Made by a program: the position numbers and the translations under genes. From Acetobacteraceae bacterium (lineage in GTDB: Bacteria > Pseudomonadota > Alphaproteobacteria > Acetobacterales > Acetobacteraceae): a stretch of DNA of 8,248 nucleotides. This document shows, one piece after another, positions 6,801 through 8,248 of the stretch. Positions within the stretch are counted from its first letter, which is position 1. Every line of letters begins with the position of its first letter. The notes beneath the pieces were generated by a model. It had not been told where the DNA came from. It saw nothing but the letters and a program-made list of their open reading frames with translations, and made no database searches. The stretch is taken from contig CANJXD010000242.1 in the NCBI GenBank assembly GCA_947478535.1, positions 1 to 8,248 on the forward strand, written 5' to 3'.

Positions 6801-7769
6801 CTAGAGGCGCACGCCCTCGATGAAGGTCTTCACCTGCAGCTTCGCCATGTCCGGCTTGCGTTGGACGACGCCGAGTTCGACGAGGCGATCGGTATAGGCG
6901 CCGAGCTGGCTGTCGAAGGTCGCGTCCATCTTCCAGGCCAGCTCGATATTGTCGATCGAGCCACGGGTGGCGGTACGCTCATAGCCCCATTCGCGCGATA
7001 CCAGGTCCGCCCAGCCATCCGGGTCGGCGGCGAGCTTGTCCGTGGCGCGGGCATGGGCGGTGGCCCAGGCACGCAGCAGGTCCGGCTTCTGCGACACCGC
7101 GCGGTCGCTCGACAGCACGCCCACATTAATCTTGCCGACGGGATTGTCGTAGGGGAAAGACAGCACGCGGCCATAGCCGGCCTGTACGGCGATGGTGGCA
7201 TTCGGCTCGTTGCCGGCGAATGCGTCGATATCGCCGCGCTGGAGCGCGCCCGGCATGTCGGCCGGGCCGAGGCGGATCAGGTTGATGTCTTGGATCCGCA
7301 TATTCGCCTTGCGCAGTTCCTCGCGCAGCAGGATCTCATGGATCGCCAAGGGGATGTTGCCGACACGCTTGCCGCGCAGGTCGGCGATGCTGCGGATGTT
7401 GCCATCGGCGCGGACGATGATCGCGGTGCCCTTGCCGGCGCCATTGGCAACGATGTTGATGGGCTGGTCGCGCGCCCGTGCCACGATGCCGATGGTGAAG
7501 CCGATATAGGCGAGGTCCACATTATCGGTGAGCAGGGCATTGGTCATGTCGCCCGGGGCCACGAAGGCCGTCAGCTCCGTCTTCCAGCCCTGCGGCAAAA
7601 ACTGCTGCACCAGCAGCGACGGCGCCAGCACGGTGGCGCGCACTACAGCGATGCGCACCGTCTGCGCGGCACCCTGGGAAAGTGCGGGGCTTGCCAACGC
7701 AGCGGCACTACCGGCCGCGAGCAGGGTGCGGCGCCCAAGCGTGGTCGGGTATACCATGTAGTGCATCAT
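6801..7769 (-). CDS. Periplasmic substrate-binding protein, NitT/TauT ABC family
   Basis: A 322-residue periplasmic solute receptor of the NMT1/SsuA-like type. It has an export signal with twin arginines (LGRRTLLAAG, residues 11-20), a hydrophobic stretch to about 29, and a plausible cleavage near ALS-QGA (30-34). There is no lipobox cysteine, so it is soluble rather than a lipoprotein. The mature part starts TVRIAVVRA and shows typical features of the family: a NVDLAYIG stretch (83-90), ADLRGKRVGNI (129-139) and GDIDAFAGNEPNA (179-191). The RR pair hints at Tat export but lacks the full consensus. Start choice: ATG 7769 forms an ATGA overlap with the stop of the upstream phage remnant, while ATG 7766 or 7757 would also leave the signal intact. 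The extended frame to 7817 opens with TTG and is unlikely. It is the first gene of the operon and defines substrate specificity, which cannot be read from sequence. Confidence 0.92.
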   Translation of the reverse strand: MMHYMVYPTTLGRRTLLAAGSAAALASPALSQGAAQTVRIAVVRATVLAPSLLVQQFLPQGWKTELTAFVAPGDMTNALLTDNVDLAYIGFTIGIVARARDQPINIVANGAGKGTAIIVRADGNIRSIADLRGKRVGNIPLAIHEILLREELRKANMRIQDINLIRLGPADMPGALQRGDIDAFAGNEPNATIAVQAGYGRVLSFPYDNPVGKINVGVLSSDRAVSQKPDLLRAWATAHARATDKLAADPDGWADLVSREWGYERTATRGSIDNIELAWKMDATFDSQLGAYTDRLVELGVVQRKPDMAKLQVKTFIEGVRL

Positions 7770-8008
7770 CCTGCTTCGCGGCGGTGTAGCATGATCGTGG
7801 GAACAACTGGGATGCAAGCGCGAAGTTTGGCATCGCTGATGACACTTCGCGGCATCGCGCCGCCGAGCAGGATGAGGCGCGGCAAGGATTCCACGTCGGT
7901 ATCGACGGGCACGCGGCGGGCGCGCTCGACCACCGCCGTGGGGATCTGCGCAGTGAGGCGGGCTGCCACGGCGGTGAGGGCAGCCTCTCGCAGGGGAATG
8001 CCGCTCAT
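7766..8008 (-). pseudogene. Truncated phage tail completion/terminator-like gene
   Basis: The frame starts at ATG 8008 and encodes 80 residues. The first 50 or so (PLREAALTAVAARL, then TAVVERARR, DVESLPRLILLGG) resemble the N-terminus of small phage tail completion proteins, which are normally about 130-150 residues. After about residue 52 (base 7855) the resemblance stops, and the remaining 28 residues are translated operon leader, ending at TGA 7768-7766 inside the binding-protein start. ATG 8008 overlaps the stop of the preceding phage gene by ATGA, the usual packing of phage morphogenesis genes, which supports both as genuine remnants. Family assignment rests on remembered patterns and is moderate. 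It is non-functional as a tail protein. Confidence 0.5.
7819..7851. promoter_or_regulatory. Inverted repeat in the operon leader, possible operator
   Basis: CGCGAAGT (7819-7826) and ACTTCGCG (7844-7851) form a perfect 8-bp inverted repeat around 17 bases. A nested CATC-GCT-GATG (7831-7841) lies inside. It is located 50-80 bases upstream of the binding-protein start, where an operator for a substrate-responsive regulator would be expected. It also borders the point where phage tail homology ends, so it may instead be an element end or a terminator-like hairpin without a U tract. Only very poor sigma-70-like boxes are visible nearby (TTGCAT 7817-7812, CATGCT 7793-7788, 18-base spacing), too weak to call a promoter. 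Confidence 0.35.
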
Positions 8009-8120
8009 TCCGTCACCGCCAGGCCGAGGGTCCAGGACAGGCCATGCGCATCAGGCTCGACGGTCTCGATGCGCCAGGTGGTCGCGGGGGCCACCCGGCG
8101 CAGCCGATCTCCGCGGCGCG
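8005..8120 (-). pseudogene. 3' remnant of a phage head-tail joining-like gene
   Basis: The last 39 or so residues of the frame that stops at TGA 8007-8005 read RRGDRLRRVAPATTWRIE, then TVEPDAHGLSWTLGLAVTE. This resembles the C-terminal beta-rich end of small head-tail joining (head completion) proteins. Upstream of about 8120 the frame stays open but is antisense to a recombinase coding frame and gives no phage-like residues, so the gene has lost its 5' part. Its 4-base overlap with the next tail-like gene fits a phage structural operon. The assignment to a head-tail protein is inferred from order and motif style. Confidence 0.5.
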
Positions 8121-8121
8121 G

Positions 8122-8248
8122 TGTGTCGGGGAGGCGATGCACAAGGGGAAGTCCCACCCCGGCGAGCATACCGCGATCGTGCCGCAGGCGCTGTGGGACG
8201 CGGCGCATGCACTGCTGACGATCAGCCCGCGGACCCGTGCCAACCGCA
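8122..8248 (+). pseudogene. Serine recombinase fragment (recombinase domain), runs off the window
   Basis: The plus strand encodes VGEAMHKGKSHPGEH, then TAIVPQALWDAAHALL and SPRTRANR up to the right edge. This is the hallmark segment of the recombinase domain (PF07508 type) of large serine recombinases, usually written YxGEIxHKGxxYPGEH..I(V/I)...LWD.V..LL. Such enzymes catalyse site-specific integration, excision or inversion by a serine-linked strand exchange. The catalytic N-terminal domain, which should precede this segment, is missing: upstream of about 8120 the DNA is phage structural remnant on the other strand. The piece is a 5'-truncated relic, and its C-terminus lies outside the window. 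No start is functional, and the internal ATG 8137 is part of the domain. Confidence 0.7.

Noticed and set aside
7788..7817. Sigma-70 promoter TTGCAT-18-CATGCT for the operon
   Set aside because: Each box matches only about half of the consensus, which is not distinguishable from chance in this sequence.
8013..8243. A 76-codon minus-strand frame at the right end
   Set aside because: It overlaps the better supported phage-remnant frame and the recombinase fragment, and its product has no recognisable features.
1..8248. CRISPR array, tRNA or rRNA genes
   Set aside because: No regularly spaced repeats, no tRNA-like cloverleaf arms and no rRNA-like segments were seen on either strand by eye.

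Overview
The window is G+C-rich, roughly two thirds by eye. It looks like accessory DNA from a proteobacterium, most likely an alphaproteobacterium of the Acetobacteraceae/Rhodospirillales type. That placement is an inference from gene style and the phage remnants, with no taxonomic marker present.

Layout, left to right. Bases 1-61 hold a 19-residue C-terminal scrap of an unidentified plus-strand frame. Bases about 62-539 hold a badly decayed IS481-family element, whose transposase reads on the minus strand and carries a nonsense codon, frameshifts and an internal deletion. Bases 540-636 hold no gene. From 7769 down to 637 the minus strand carries one tightly packed six-gene operon. In transcription order it encodes a NitT/TauT-type periplasmic substrate-binding protein, an inner-membrane permease, HyuA (ATP-dependent hydantoinase/oxoprolinase A subunit), HyuB (B subunit), the ABC transporter ATPase, and an isocitrate lyase/PEP mutase superfamily enzyme. 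Gene junctions are 2-3 bases apart, or overlapping or 13 bases apart at the last gene, so co-transcription and translational coupling are expected. Bases 7766-8120 hold the remains of two adjacent phage structural genes, also on the minus strand. Bases about 8122-8248 hold a plus-strand fragment of a large serine recombinase that runs off the window.

How the genes work together (inference). The three ABC genes form a complete importer for a small organic solute, and hyuAB sit inside the transporter operon between permease and ATPase. HyuAB would act on the imported compound in an ATP-dependent ring opening or carboxylation. The lyase/mutase-like enzyme at the end could process a downstream 2-oxo acid or substituted malate-like intermediate. 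The substrate cannot be read from sequence. No carbamoylase, acetone-carboxylase third subunit or regulator gene is present in the window.

The catabolic operon is bordered on both sides by mobile-element debris. On the right, a truncated phage tail gene reads into the operon leader and stops inside the start codon of the binding-protein gene. The leader contains an 8-bp perfect inverted repeat and three copies of a CGCGAAG heptamer. These are the least ordinary parts of the window.
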